From Bolinopsis microptera (taxonomy: Eukaryota > Ctenophora > Tentaculata > Lobata > Bolinopsidae), in contig NC_087074.1 of NCBI RefSeq assembly GCF_026151205.1, forward strand, positions 14,407,167 to 14,471,166: 64,000 nucleotides of DNA. The letters are read 5' to 3'. The notes under the pieces were generated by a model. The model made no database searches. It was not told where the DNA came from and was given only the letters and a program-made list of their open reading frames with translations. Below are positions 1-11,826 of the stretch, piece after piece; within the stretch, counting starts at the first letter, position 1; each line of letters starts with the position of its first letter. The translations under genes were made by a program, and so were the position numbers.

Positions 1-1830
1 TTGTCTCTGGTTTTGATAAATTTGTTACCAAAAGTTGCTTTAACTGTGAGTAATGAAAATTCACTGTGTAGCACGATAACGTCAAAATGTATGTGGGCCT
101 CCTGTGCCACTCCTGCGCGCAGTGTTGTGACCTCCCTTCGTCGTAATAATTAGCTCGTATTCAGATTGAACAATTTTGAAGTCAAATAAATGTGGTTTCT
201 TTTAGACTTAAATAAACAATATGGATGTAGTCCGAAAGTAATTTGTCTACTAAATAACATTTTGAAATTATGAACAAAATTGGCGAAAATTTGCCGAGTA
301 GATGTGACCAAAAAAACTACGCGCAGAACTAAATATTTTTTCATAAACGCGTGAAAATTTTTGAGTTAAACATTGAATATTTTAGCTTGGTTATTATAAT
401 ACTTAATTTTCAAGTCTCTATCAGATAACTAAATATTTTATCTTTACGACAGTATAAAATTTGTTTGTATATTTGCTAAATTAAAAAAACAGTAGCAATA
501 GAAACGTCGAAGGTCTTGCGCTTATTTCAGTCCCAAAATATACCCTAATCATAAACTTTATAAAACCCACTGAAAATGATGTCTACAGGCATATTTATCC
601 CGTACACCTTCCTAAATCATTTAGCAAGGGTTCAGAGCCAGTGTTTAAAATTAGCTTTCGAATATCATTGTCAAGACATAAAACTATAAATAAATGAGTG
701 CATTTTTCTCTTTCGTCTCAACAAGTTCTCTTTCATTTTAACACTAGTTATACATTGGTAAAAGCAATCAGCGATCTTTATTAATCATTGAAGGAGTAGA
801 GTAATTGGTCCTCGTCAATGTTTAGTGTCTGATTACAGTCTCGGTCCGACCTCCACAACTGAAAAGATATTGGGGGTATTATCAGTTATGTAAATGGACA
901 AATTATATTTGCATCATAAAACTATGAAAAGATTGAAACTAATGTTTTTGAAGGCTCGCCTTTTCGTTTAACTTTAAGCAATCAAATAGTCAGTGCATGC
1001 ACAGTAAAGAACAGTTGAAGGCACCGGGAATGTTTTAAATATAACCTCTGTCTACTATCAAGTATCAGACCACACACCCCATTATGCAGAGCTACAATGT
1101 ACAGTGGCAATTAAAATGTGTTCCCGCCATTTTAAAATGCGCGCATCTTGCGCCGTGACCATGATGGTCACAGCGCATGCTGGTGAACGAACTATTGGGA
1201 CAAAATTGGAACATTTTGGAACATTGGTTACATCGGTTGTGGACATGCAGTGATCCCCAAACTTGGTTTGAGTGGTCCTAGGACCAATCTAAACGCTTTC
1301 CGGCCAGTTTTCAACCGTTCTGAGCACTTTTAGTTTTAGGAGATTCTTAATTTTTGTTCATTTTCGTGCATTCCATGAACCTGGGTAAATTTCATGCTCA
1401 TTGGAAATTAGAAGGTAAAATAACTCACATGACAGTGCTCCCGACAAGTTTCACGGATATAGTGATTGAGTTTCTAGTCACCTAACCTCTTGGCCTGAAA
1501 GATTTCTTGTTCGCCAGGGTGACTGCTTGAACGTCAACTTCAACCTCTCCCACTGCATCGAATCGAGGTAGAGTTGTTAACTGAAATATTAAATTCAGTC
1601 TAGCGGCCAAATTTCATTGATTTCAGAGGGTGTGGCACGTCACCCTCTCCTTTTAGTTTTGATTATTGTCGCCATAAAGCGAGAACACTTTATACTAGGA
1701 ACTCCAAAGTTGACAGACACATTTGGTATAACAATTCAAGTGATTCCCAAAATTTCAAGTTGATTACACAATTTAGCCAAGTTATGAACCATTTAAGGGC
1801 TGCACGACAAAGGGGAACCCCAATTATTTA
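1..1830. other. Gene-free AT-rich stretch
   Basis: I see no convincing coding region, RNA gene or transposon boundary here. The short ORFs have no family-like motifs. Around 1,345-1,400 there is weak similarity to the repeat at 40,620-41,100 (the 'ttcatttcatgaacc' type of phrase), which suggests an old dispersed repeat. Confidence 0.4.
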
Positions 1831-1835
1831 TATTA

Positions 1836-1890
1836 GGGGGTCAAATTATATCACCAATTAGTGCCGTATAATTAATGATGTGATCATCCA
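1836..1890 (+). repeat. Dispersed repeat, partner of the 19.4-kb inverted repeat
   Basis: This stretch (GGGGGTCA..., CACCAATTAGTG, CGTATAATTA, GATGTGATC) matches with a few mismatches the reverse complement of about 19,455-19,505. It is therefore a dispersed copy of one arm of the element annotated at 19,254-19,510. No terminal duplication is visible here, so the element type is undefined. Confidence 0.5.
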
Positions 1891-3476
1891 TCCAGTTGTT
1901 TGACATGTGCCCGGATGAAGGATATGAAAAGTAGAATGGTATGAAGAGAACAGTGGAAGTGGAGGCGTCGAAGAAAGTCTGTGTCTAGGGGGAGCGGTGA
2001 TTCCAAACGTAGCGGAAAAGCCAATCAAGTTCCTGGGTCGGTGGATTAGAGCAGAGGCAGCACACCAACAGTTTTCTGAGGAAGTGGCAGGGTGTAGGCC
2101 ATACACTGAGTAAAATCTGCTTATTTAGTCAACCATCTAGTGTGGCCTTGCCCATCAGCAGCCTGTCCGATACTCCATCAGTCCTACCAGCAGTTTTTTG
2201 ATGGCATGATAAGGGCGATTTAACCGCAAGTCAGGTCAGGGAGAGTTTGGAGACCAGACAAGGAACTAGATTGTGCTGAGAGGGACTTAGTCTGTGAAGA
2301 GGTGAGAGGAATGGTCCAGCCGTACAGCAGGGCAGGGATTGGTTTTGGAGAATGGAAGAAACCGTGGAAGAAGATGAAGACGGACATGAGCTGGCACACA
2401 CTCTTTAAGTATGGTGATTCGCTCACAGGTTTTATGCTCAGTGCGACTTATGGTACTGTGGTCACACCAAATTGATTTTTTCAAATAATCCAAATACAGG
2501 CAGCGATTTAGTCAACTTACGTTTTTCATTTATGTAATTGAACATTAAAAAAAGGAATCCTTCATAGAATTTTGCATTTTTCATTATCTCGAGGGTACAA
2601 AATTGTCAATTGAGAAACACGTCATAAATCTAAACAAATAAGTTCATTAAAATAGCTATCAATCAGTAAATGAACGAACCTGTACATCTAGATTCTAGGT
2701 GATGTAGGTTCACCACTTGTAACTTGTCAGACCGGTTGTTGTACAGCTTCCTGCTCAGCCTGAAAACACATTTCTGTTACCATGACAACGTTACCATTAC
2801 AAGTTACCCGTGATGGGGAGTGTCCCGAGGTTACGTGACTGATAAAGTTAATAGACTTGGACTTAGTGACTCTAGGGACGGAATTGTATGATAATTGCCA
2901 GAATTATGTTAAATATGAAATAAGTCCCAAGACAAACATTTTGACATATGTTTTGACATGCGTTTTGACACACGTTTTCTCTGCATAATTTCCACACTAG
3001 AGGGGGGGGGGAGGGTATAAAGCATGTCATCAAACCCTAATTATACATTTCACATTCAATATTCACTCATGTACACAGACAATTAATTGGCACGTGTTTG
3101 ATGTTTATCGTTAATCTACTCATGTACATACAACAACAAGATACGAGGCTAGGTCACTCCCGGCGTTGGGATGGCCTGAGGTGCTAATCTCCTTTTCATT
3201 AACCCTAAGCCACACTGTGCCAAGGCACTATACTTGCTCATGCTGTAGGGGGGTTAGTCCTGTGCCAGAGAAAGTGTATCACCAGCCGAAGCTGTACCAA
3301 ATCACATCTTGGTAACCAAATGACTATTCCAGAAGTTCATAAAATTCGGAACTTACGTAGATGAGGGCAATCTTCGATACTGGAAGCTTCCTAATTCTTT
3401 TCGTCCACCTAGGACCCCAGGTCAAGATTAGTTTGAAATGGTCGCCTATGGCGTTTTTGATGGTCGTTTTTACACA
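1891..3476. other. Gene-free stretch
   Basis: No gene is recognisable. It contains a short G-run near 3,001-3,012 and simple AT-rich sequence. Several short ORFs on the minus strand between 1,860 and 2,500 have no recognisable domain. Confidence 0.35.
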
Positions 3477-3580
3477 CTCGGCCTCGCCAGCCTTCGGCTG
3501 GCTCGGCCTCGTTAGAGTGAAGTCATTCTCAATCTCGGCCTCGCCAGCCTTCGGCTGGCTCAGCCTCGTGAGAGTGATAT
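3477..3580. repeat. Duplicated GC-rich hairpin (GCCAGCC-TTC-GGCTGGC)
   Basis: The 17-bp perfect hairpin GCCAGCCTTCGGCTGGC occurs at 3,486-3,502 and again at 3,543-3,559. Both copies are flanked by 'ctcggcctc' and 'cggcctcg/cagcctcg'. The stems are 7 bp with a TTC loop. The pair is a tandem duplication of about 57 bp. Similar short GC hairpins occur near 48,956, so this may be a family of mobile palindromes. Confidence 0.7.
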
Positions 3581-3801
3581 CAGTCTCGGTGTGTCTATCA
3601 TAAACAATTAAACTTCAAGTTAATTGAGTAGTCGTGAAATGAGACGACATGTCTTCAGTTTCACGACTAATGGTACATTATTACATTCAGAAACTTATTA
3701 CTAGGCAGTGAGTGCGTTTGATAAACTGGCATAGTAAGTGATATATGTCATATGATACCGATGGTTAAGTGTCAGTATTATTAGTTTCTCCAGAGGGATC
3801 C

Positions 3802-4178
3802 GGGAGGGAGGTGAGTCTAGCCACGTGCAGGGGAGCAAGCTTCGTATCCTAGAATCATCTAGAGTATAACAGTGCTTAGTGTATCCATTGAAATAATTAC
3901 CAGATGAGTATGAAATTGTAAATTTTGAAATTAGATAAAAAATTTCTGATAATTCTTTGATTTATTTGAAACGCAAGGATATATTTTTCAAGCAGTTTAT
4001 ATAGTCCACCACCATGTTTTTAACATGCGCCCCTCAACTCGTTATACCGATTGAGGGCCTTATGAAGTACTGTTGGTGTTTACACTAGCACTGTGGTCTT
4101 AGATGATTCTAGGATGCAAAGCTTACTTCACCTAGAACATATGAGTTCCCTGTATGTGGCTGGACTCACCTCCCTCCC
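3802..4178. mobile_element. MITE-like element with long imperfect terminal inverted repeats
   Basis: The left arm (3,802-3,873, starting GGGAGGGAGGTGAGTC) is matched by the reverse complement of the right arm (about 4,094-4,178, ending GACTCACCTCCCTCCC). The match continues inward with interruptions through the 'atcctagaatcatcta' block to 'cagtgct'. Arms of 70-85 bp around a roughly 220-bp core give a 377-bp foldback unit. I see no clean target-site duplication, so the superfamily is unknown. Confidence 0.6.
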
Positions 4179-4429
4179 ACTTGCACTGTTCAAGATGATT
4201 TCATGAGCACATCCTGGGAATTAAAAGGTAATTATGGTAAAGGATAATGACAGCTGTAGCTACAATATTAAATTGATTTGTGAAAATCGGTCGATGTGAA
4301 GCTTCCTTAAGCCAAACCCTAATAATACTGTACCACTCAAACTTCGAGAATTTTCTAAATGAATCTAGACTAAAGGAACCAACTTGAATCCATACAATTT
4401 TGAATGCTAAAGTTTAAAATACCGCTTTA

Positions 4430-4860
4430 TATTATCACCATTCACCAGACACTATAGCTGGAGAGGGATTGTTTGTCCCAGTTTTGGTCGTCACCATGAC
4501 AACTGAACTTGTTTTTACAGAATTGCGGATTTATATAGTAATTTTGGTCAAATCGGGCGACCAATTTTAACTAGCTAGATTTGGCGCCAAATTTAAAATA
4601 TGGTCGTTCAGTCGCCATACGACCAAAAAAAACAAGCGCGGCACTTGCTAGATAGTTAAAATATGGTCGTTCAGTCGCCATACGACCATAAAAAACTAGC
4701 GCGGCAGAAAAACTATTTATTTGCTAATTGGAAATTATTTGCGTGTGAACGACCAATTATTGGTCGTATGGAACTAATAAAAACAAAAGTTTGATACATC
4801 AAACTGGGCAATCTTGTGTGATTGGTCGGCTTGGAGATGGCTAGATAGTTAAGGATCTTG
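4430..4860. repeat. GGTCG-rich region with 63-bp tandem duplication
   Basis: The block 'aaaatatggtcgttcagtcg' followed by 'ccatacgacca' occurs at about 4,596 and again at about 4,659. Both copies are followed by related 'aacaagcgcggc / aactagcgcggc' sequence. GGTCG/CGACC words recur through the flanks on both strands, suggesting a palindromic repeat element whose ends I cannot fix. Confidence 0.5.
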
Positions 4861-5257
4861 ACCTGGGCCTAGGACTAGCTACTTCAGAAAGATTTCTTAT
4901 TTTGTAGAATTCTAAACTGAAAAAGTTGAAAGTATCATTATAAGAAATGCATAAATTCCACAATAAGACTTTTCGTTATTCTTTAATCGTGAGACATTAA
5001 TTGTTAATGCTTAAAAGTAATTCATCCGGACGAATCCAAGAGTACAATATGTGGTACAGTGAAAGCAGGATTAATGAACGAATAGTGTGACATTGGGTTC
5101 TCAACCATGAAAATTTAGAAGTCCCTACATGCTGTTCTTTCTGGCTCCATGTGCTAGTTAGGGGTCTGAGGTATCCGAAAAATCATGTTTTGGGTACCCA
5201 AAGTGTTCTGGGTGCCAGGAATGAGGTTATTAAAGCGGCGAAAATGACCGATTTTGG

Positions 5258-5894
5258 GGGGGGGCCAACCATATTAAAGTATATTAAAATGTAGGATTTT
5301 TTCCAATTTTGACCCGGGGATATACTTTAATATACTTTAATATACTTTAATATACTTTAATATACTTTAATGTACTTTAATATACTTTAATGTACTTTAA
5401 TATACTTTAATATTCCTACATTTTCTCTATTAAAATTTTGAATCCATATTACTTACCATATACTCGACCAATTTATGAGCCAAAATATATGAATTATGAG
5501 TTCAGGGGACTAGCAACTGGCTTATCTTCTAATCTACTAATTGTAGGTATATTAAAGTATATTAAAATGTAGGTTTTTTTTCCAATTTTGACCCGGGATA
5601 TACTTTAATATACTTTAATATACTTTAATATACCTACATTATAAAAAATTATGTGAAAAATTTTGTTGTATTTAATGTATAGATTAGATTTACCTTTCAT
5701 GTAAAGTTAGTCTTGTTCAAAGATATTGATACTTGACCAATTTATGAGCCAAAATATATGAAGTATGAGTTCAGGGGACCAGTAATTTGCTTATCTTCTA
5801 ATCTACTAATTGTAGGTATATTAAAGTATATTAAAATGTAGGATTTTTTCCGATTTTGACCCGGGGATATACTTTAATATACTTTAATATGGTT

Positions 5895-5930
<36 letters not shown>
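5258..5930. mobile_element. Poly-G-ended element with 10-bp minisatellite core
   Basis: The left end reads G7 then CCAACCATATTAAAG. The right end is its inverse, CTTTAATATGGTTGG followed by a C-run to 5,930. The flanks carry the direct repeat GATTTTGG (5,250-5,257 and 5,931-5,938), which looks like an 8-bp target-site duplication. Inside are arrays of a 10-mer (TATACTTTAA; 5,321-5,413, 5,600-5,630, 5,868-5,890) and two copies of a roughly 265-bp unit. No coding capacity is present. A second, smaller element with the same design lies at 20,480-20,563. Confidence 0.65.
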
Positions 5931-5931
<1 letters not shown>

Positions 5932-6299
5932 ATTTTGGACTATTTATGAGCTTTTTTGCCCATTTTCATGAGATAAAGAATCAGGAAAGCTGCTCTAGAT
6001 GATTGAAATGGTTGATACCAATGAGGATACACCCAACACACATAAATATTCGTGATATATGTGATTTTAATGAGAAAAATATGATCTCAGGGCCCATTTT
6101 ATACCAAAATTTGCCAGAACCACTCGCACTTGTCAAAGCTTCCTCATTTTAGACACATTTAATGATTATTATGGTATCTAACTTATGGTGGATCTGATAG
6201 GAGTATGTCTTACCCTGTCTTAGTTTCATTTTAAGGCATCAATGAGCATGCTGGTGTGTATGAAAGTACTTTAATCCTCCCGTCCATTGATATAGTCTG

Positions 6300-6520
6300 G
6301 GCAGTGGGCCATGCGCGCTCGCGCGTTTACAAACATGAATTTTCTCCCTCAGTATCTATCTAAAGCTTTTAAAGACATGATTTGAATGCTATCCTACTCA
6401 GCACATGAGTGCTACAGGATGGTGAAAGAATTTCTATAAAAAATCATTAAATGTGGAAGATATGAGGTCATTATATGTGTGTGCGCGCGCGCGCGTTTAC
6501 AAACTTGATATCCTCAGTCC
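6300..6520. repeat. Duplicated segment with alternating CG tract
   Basis: The sequences around 6,305-6,350 and 6,475-6,520 share a CG-alternating tract followed by 'cgtttacaaac(a/t)tga' and related flanks, implying a diverged duplication with a period of about 166 bp. The tract at 6,480-6,496 is (GC)n. No gene is seen here or in the flanks 5,939-6,880. Confidence 0.5.
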
Positions 6521-6890
6521 TTCCACATATACTGAGATTTTGTTTCAAACTTAATTGACTCTGAACCGAAATTGCCAGAGGAAACAGATAGTGTAACTCA
6601 GAAAGACCACAAATGGATAGTTTGTGAGATATTGAGGTTATACTCCAAAAAATTTACAATGATGTCACACCAGAAAACCCCTATTTTTGGTATATTTAAC
6701 CTCATATCTCAAACGCGCAGTACTGGATTGAGCTAAACTTGGTCAGGTTTTGTAGCCCTGACTAGCCTCGATCATATGGAACAGGAATAAAACTGTTTAG
6801 ATGTTATATCTTAATTGTATTAGGCACTTAGTTCTGAAAAGTGAGAATGTCATTAATACTGCTTTCACTGGGTAGGTGTGCTGAGTATTT

Positions 6891-7142
6891 AGTAGGGTAT
6901 TTATAAAACACATTATTTGGCCGTTTAGGATCCTGAAATGAGTGCCAAGAGTCAGTTTTGTGGATTATATTGCTGGCTTTAAAGTGGTTTTAAAAAGTTT
7001 AAATAGTAGGGTATTTATAAAACACATTATTTGGCCGTTTTAAATCCTGAAATGAGTGCCAAGAGTCAGTTTTGTGGATTATATTGTTGGCTTTAAAGGG
7101 ATTTAAAAAGTGTAAACAGTAGGGTATTTATAAAACACATAA
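6891..7142. repeat. 114-bp tandem repeat, 2.2 copies
   Basis: Units start with AGTAGGGTATTTATAAAACA at 6,891, 7,005 and 7,118. The first two are nearly identical (the 'tggccgttt' and 'gagtgccaagagtcagtttt' phrases recur) and the third breaks off after about 25 bp. It looks like an ordinary satellite-type tandem duplication with no coding role. Confidence 0.8.
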
Positions 7143-8116
7143 TTACTGAACACGTGTCGAGATTTACACCCCTCGGGAAACGTGAGCACACACTTAAAAC
7201 GTGAAAAATCAATAATCAAGTAATCACACGTTTCCTTGCCCCTTCCCTTGTCTAACAAATGAAAACTATCCCCTCCCCTTTCACCAAACGTGTGTCTAAT
7301 CACGAGCAATTTAAATCTAACACGTAAAAACAAGTAACACATAAATGCGAGTACAGTGGCAGTCAACTACATGAGTGGTAGTCAACTGATAGTGCGGAGA
7401 AACACGGCACACACGTTAGGCCAGGAATGTTCCGCGCCGTATAAGGAATAATTCACTGGGTGTACAAATAAACAATGTAGTTGGGCCGTGAACTGGTGGT
7501 ATTTTTTACACAACTTGTTTTAGTGGGCCTGTCAAGTCCTGTGCTCGATTATAGGAGTATAGAAGTGAGGCGGAACACCATAGTATTAAGAAACAGGCAC
7601 TTTTAGAGTCCATATTATCACTTTTCACGCTCAGTGCTTCAAATAATAATAATAATAATTCTATACAGTTACATAATTGAAACAATTATGGCCCCTTATT
7701 GTGGGCAGAGTATGTGTCTTTATTGAATTGTCCTGATATAAACTTATCTGAGTGACTGCATTAAAATAATTTAAGGTGAGTTAAAACTTTAAGACAATAG
7801 GAATAAATACTAGGACCTAATAAAATGAAAACAAAATGCAGCCATCTAATTTGTTGTTGAGCTTTCTCTTTTCCTACGGTTGACTAGAGGAACCATCTTT
7901 GGCGAGTATTAGGAACTTAGACCATTACAAATACCGTGCTGTAAGTTTGCAAGGCATGTGGACTAAGTGGGTCAAGAGTACTCAACTTGAAAGTGGGTGT
8001 TGAGAATCCTCAACTATACTAAAGATAATGATGTTCAGAAGATGAGGCAGTAGAGTGAGAAGTAGAGGCTGAAGAAGAATAAATGTCACAAGAGATGAGC
8101 ACTATAATAATCATTT
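7143..8116. other. Gene-free stretch; CACGT cluster and AAT microsatellite
   Basis: No gene is recognisable. Between 7,150 and 7,410 there is a noticeable clustering of ACGT-core words (CACGTG, AACGTG, CACGTT). An (AAT)n microsatellite lies near 7,645-7,662. Confidence 0.35.
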
Positions 8117-8686
8117 TTATGATAGTTCACCAATGGCAATTTGTGCTAGAGAGCGGAAGGCAGTGATGCTGTTATCACTATCATCTCTTAAGATAGACCA
8201 TGATGGTTGGTCATTAAAGGAATGGTCCTGCAGGGTTTCCCTGTAAGAGCAGCTGCACAGTGGACAGTAGAAGAGTCTGTGATAATTGGTGTCCAATACC
8301 TTACAATTTGGACACTGAGGGTCGCAGTTGTTGGCTACCCTTGCCTGGAAGGCTGCAAAGGTGATGTCATGGCCATGTAGGAGAGACATAACCTTAGTAT
8401 CCGTGTTTCTGCTTGAGTAGCGAGGAAATAATCGTTTGCTCCTTTCATCAATGTTATCCAGTATCTGACCCTCACTCTGATTTATTCTTGGGTTCAGCAG
8501 GAGATGTTTATTCCAAGTAAACTCCATGAAGCGGATTATTTCTTCTTTTGAGTAGCTGACAACATCGTTCTGGACACTAGTCAGAAGGTCTATTTTGCTT
8601 CTGTTTAGTTCTTTTTTCAGTGCTTCAGACTTTAAAGTAAAATTGGCACTTTCCATTTTAACTTCGGCTAATTGATCCCTTACCAA
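8117..8686 (-). pseudogene. LINE ORF2 C-terminal fragment with Cys/His knuckle
   Basis: A 189-codon open stretch without endonuclease or RT motifs. Its C-terminal half carries a C-x2-C ... H ... C-x2-C type knuckle (CPNCKVLDTNYHRLFYCPLC), the short zinc-binding motif that follows the RT domain in several LINE clades. The N-terminal part is charged and probably helical. The fragment lacks everything upstream of this tail, so it is a 5'-truncated or degraded LINE copy. The clade cannot be assigned from this piece. An unrelated zinc-knuckle gene is possible but less likely in this LINE-rich setting. Confidence 0.5.
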
Positions 8687-8769
8687 TATAAGATAAGTTG
8701 TAAATGTAAGTATGAATTGTGGGTCAAATAAGACAGTAGATTTTATGTTCTTAGGTGACTTTTTAATCT

Positions 8770-8850
8770 ATAATTCCCGGCCAAAAACTCAAAATTGGCC
8801 GGGGCCGGGAATAAACACCTCCCCCGGCGCCGGGAATCCCGGTCGTTCAC
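8770..8850. repeat. CCGG-rich palindromic fragment related to the 14.0-kb element
   Basis: CCGG-rich inverted words surround 'ctcaaaattggccgg'. The reverse complement resembles the 'ttggcaattttgagc...cccgg' core of the hAT-type element at 14,003-14,576. No ends or target duplication are visible, so it is a fragment or distant relative. Confidence 0.4.
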
Positions 8851-9429
8851 TGCATTACAGCACAGTAAACAGAGCCAAAGTTGTTACTTGTCAAATGCTA
8901 AAATAGAATCTCTAGAATACAAATAAATTCATTCGATCAACATCGACAATGACGTCACAACGACGGTAACGTCACAAAGCTCACTTGAAGTGTTTGCTGC
9001 TGTCTGAGTTTATCGGCGCCCAGCTTGTTCGCCAGTCTCTGTACTTCTTCAGCGTGCTGATTCAACAGCTCTTTAGAAGATGCTTCTTGGTCTTTCAGCG
9101 CTTTTATGTTTTAGCTTCACCTGAAATAATCGAGAGGTAATATTGTCTTCTTTCTCTGATAACAAACAAAATAATAAACAAACAAATAAGCAAAGTTTTG
9201 TCTGTTTTCAAGCTCAAAAGTAATAGTTTAATATAACAAGACTGACTGGCTAAGCATGTTGATCTAGTAACACTAACACGACTCACGAGCCCCCAGCTTG
9301 TATTGCTGGGGCTCCACTAATCGAAGCTTCCTAGTCGCATTCTTAATTCCGAATAAAACCGAAACCAAATATGAAATAACAGATATTTATAATAAATACC
9401 AATTAATTACTTACCGGTTTGTAAAAGTT
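8851..9429. other. Gene-free stretch
   Basis: No family-like coding sequence. A TGACGTCA (CRE-type) palindrome lies near 8,949, but no adjacent gene gives it meaning. Confidence 0.3.
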
Positions 9430-9449
9430 TAGTAGAGGCTCTTACGGGC
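9430..9449. repeat. 20-bp inverted repeat, left copy
   Basis: TAGTAGAGGCTCTTACGGGC here is the exact reverse complement of 16,357-16,376. Both are flanked outward by the direct triplet GTT (9,427-9,429 and 16,377-16,379). This may be the terminal repeat of a roughly 6.9-kb element with a 3-bp duplication, or simply two dispersed repeat copies. Confidence 0.5.
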
Positions 9450-10320
9450 TTTGTCTGCTAGATACACTAAAATCACCAGACCCATCTTAAAAGACGTATT
9501 TTTGACCGTAGAATCGATTAAAAGTGGTTAGAAGTGTTTAAAATGGGGGTTACCTGGTTTTATTTTGAAAAAACCGATTTTTGGCCCCAAAAATGGCCAT
9601 TTTTTGAGGTTTTTTAGAAATTTCGACAGGTTAATTCAATCGAAAAGCTTAGATATTTTGGGTTCTTGTACATTTTTATTTGCCGCACTAGTTAATACCA
9701 ATATAATAGGCATACACAAGAGTTTACCTGGTCAAAATTTTAAAAAACCTCCCAAAAAAAATGTTTTTTCGCGGGCTAAATTTTTTCGGCTCTTTACACA
9801 CCCACAATGAAATATTTTTGCTCACAAAGTGTTTTAATACTGTCCAATAATACTATTTGATAGTTTTTCAGCGTAAAAACAAGTTTTGAAAGCGGAAGAA
9901 AAAATTATATTTTTCGTGGTGCTGAGCACTTTGAAATTTTTTGAATAAAATCGAGCGCTACCGTAAAATTTTAGTAACCCTTCCCTGAAACTCATTTAAG
10001 TTTTTGTACCGGTAGTGTTTTGTCCTTTTCTGAAGTTCATGCCTTAATTTCATATAATATTGTTTAAAACAGCACAGTAAAGTGTTTTATAATAGTAGAG
10101 TGCCATTTCTAATACTTCAATGTTATATTGTTGAGATACCTTAACTAAACTTGGCTGATTACCTTTTGTCAATACAATTTCACCAATTTAGTATTGCATT
10201 GCTTATATGACTATTTGGATTTATAATTTATCGATTGTGGGTATGAATTAACTTTTGGTTCACAATCAACAATAAAATGTCTACTGTATGGTACCCTTAC
10301 AAGATTAATTATAGATCTTT
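9450..10320. other. Gene-free stretch
   Basis: Low-complexity, homopolymer-rich sequence (9,560-9,960). The short plus-strand ORF at 9,565-9,810 is Lys/Phe-rich and shows no domain. I see nothing else. Confidence 0.35.
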
Positions 10321-10613
10321 TGACAGGAATGCCTGACTTAAACCCCCTCATCCATCACTCATTCCGTGTTACCTGTTGGATGTGGAGGAACCCTACCACA
10401 AACTGAAGTATTGTAAAGGTACCCTTCAGTACATAAATAGAGCACTGTAAATAATATAGATTAGTTACTGTTATCTTCTCAATGCAATTTTGAATACATG
10501 TCAGGAACACCTGACTTAAACCCCCTCATCCATCACTCAATCAGTGTTGCCTGTTGGATATGGAGAAAATCTACACCACAAAGTGGAATATTGTAAAGGC
10601 ACTCTTCAGTACA
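10321..10613. repeat. 178-bp tandem repeat, copies 1 and 2
   Basis: Units begin with TGACAGGAATGCCTGACTTA at 10,321 and a close variant at 10,499. They share the 'aaaccccctcatccatcac' and 'gagcactgtaaataatatag' phrases. Copy 2 is interrupted after 'cttcagtac' by the LINE ending at 10,614. The array resumes at about 11,827 with the interrupted unit and a third copy from 11,911. Confidence 0.8.
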
Positions 10614-11826
10614 AAGTAAAGTAAAGTAAAGTAAAATTTATGACATCACATCATCACACATGTCTACAAACTATCATCGCACTGTGTGAAAAAATATATA
10701 ATAAATATTTCCTCACCAACATTAATTAATTATCAAATACAATATTTAAAAACAATTTCATCAAAAACATTATCCTATTTTAAAAACTTCCCAGTGGAAT
10801 AAAGATTTATAAAACGCTTCTTTGCCACATAAGGATGGAACCAAAGATAATTGTTATGTTTCTCTTTATTACTGACATAACTGGCTCCCTCAATTCTTAC
10901 TAAAACTTCATTAGAAACATTCCAAAAAAAGCAATCATTTGTAATACTTTTAGAAATCATATCTATCTTATATCCTTCTAATTTAATTTTAAAACCTAAA
11001 ACTGTCACAGAGTTCTTGACGTCCGGAGGGAGTTTGTTCCAATATGGAATAACTCGCTCCGGGAGAAAAGACTTCTGGATATTCTTGACCTTTGTCACAC
11101 TTTTACTACATCTATTGGATGAAACCAGATTAAGACCTGATCTGCTTGGTCTGAACAAGTCTGAACCATAATCAGTCATACCATTAATAACCTTAAAAGC
11201 TTCAATAAGGTCCCCACGTATTCGCCGCTCTGCCAGCGTTGTCAAATTGAGGATTTCCAGTCTACGGCTGTAAGGAAGAGTACCCACCTCATCAATCAGA
11301 CGGGTAAACCGCCTCTGGACGCTCTCCAGCTCCAAAACAGTCCCCCAACTTCCATGAGCCGCAGGTGGATTCCACAATTGGACACAATACTCAAGATGAG
11401 GTCTTATTAAAGCTTTATATATAGCAATCATAACAACCTTTTCTCTAATGACTAAATTCCTTACAATCCAACAAATCATACGATTTGCCTTAGCGATACA
11501 TGCTTTGATCTGTTCGTTCCAAAGCAGGGAGCTATGGGTAATAACCCCCAAATCTTTTTCCTGTGCAGATACTTCAAGTTCTATACCATTTACCTTATAA
11601 TTTAAATTAGGATTGTTGTTAAAATTAATGTGCACTACTTTGCACTTGGCAGGATTAAATTGTAAAAGCCAAACACTTTCCCAAACTTCTAATTCTTCGA
11701 TATCTTCAGCAACACTACCGTGGTTAGCTGCATTACCAATTAATTTAAGATCATCAGCAAATAACTTTATCTTATTCTTTACAAGGTCAGGCAAATCATT
11801 AATATACAGAATGAATAGGTACACAT
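10614..11826 (-). mobile_element. 5'-truncated CR1/L2-type LINE insertion
   Basis: The insertion splits a 178-bp tandem repeat. The left side reads 'cttcagtac' then (AAAGT)n, and the right side resumes 'gtac...ataaaatagagcactg', so the original unit is recovered if about 1.2 kb is removed. A short duplication (GTAC) flanks it. On the minus strand the element ends in a TTTAC microsatellite (10,614-10,634), the usual type of 3' end for CR1-like LINEs. Its 5' end is cut within the RT domain. Confidence 0.75.
10775..11824 (-). pseudogene. LINE reverse transcriptase C-terminal part
   Basis: About 350 open codons entering at the 'FILYINDLP' block just before the catalytic box, which reads FADD (residues about 22-25). 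The thumb/connection region follows, then the 'RRIRGDLIEAFKVINGM' segment and a 'VIPYWNKLPPDV' tail, all typical of CR1/L2 superfamily LINEs. Endonuclease and the palm N-terminus are missing, so this is a dead-on-arrival copy. There is no real start codon: the frame simply enters at the 5' truncation. The frame has no stop, so the insertion is fairly young. Confidence 0.8.

Noticed and set aside
9565-9810. 81-codon plus-strand ORF rich in Lys and Phe
   Set aside because: It arises from homopolymeric A/T sequence and has no domain or codon bias.
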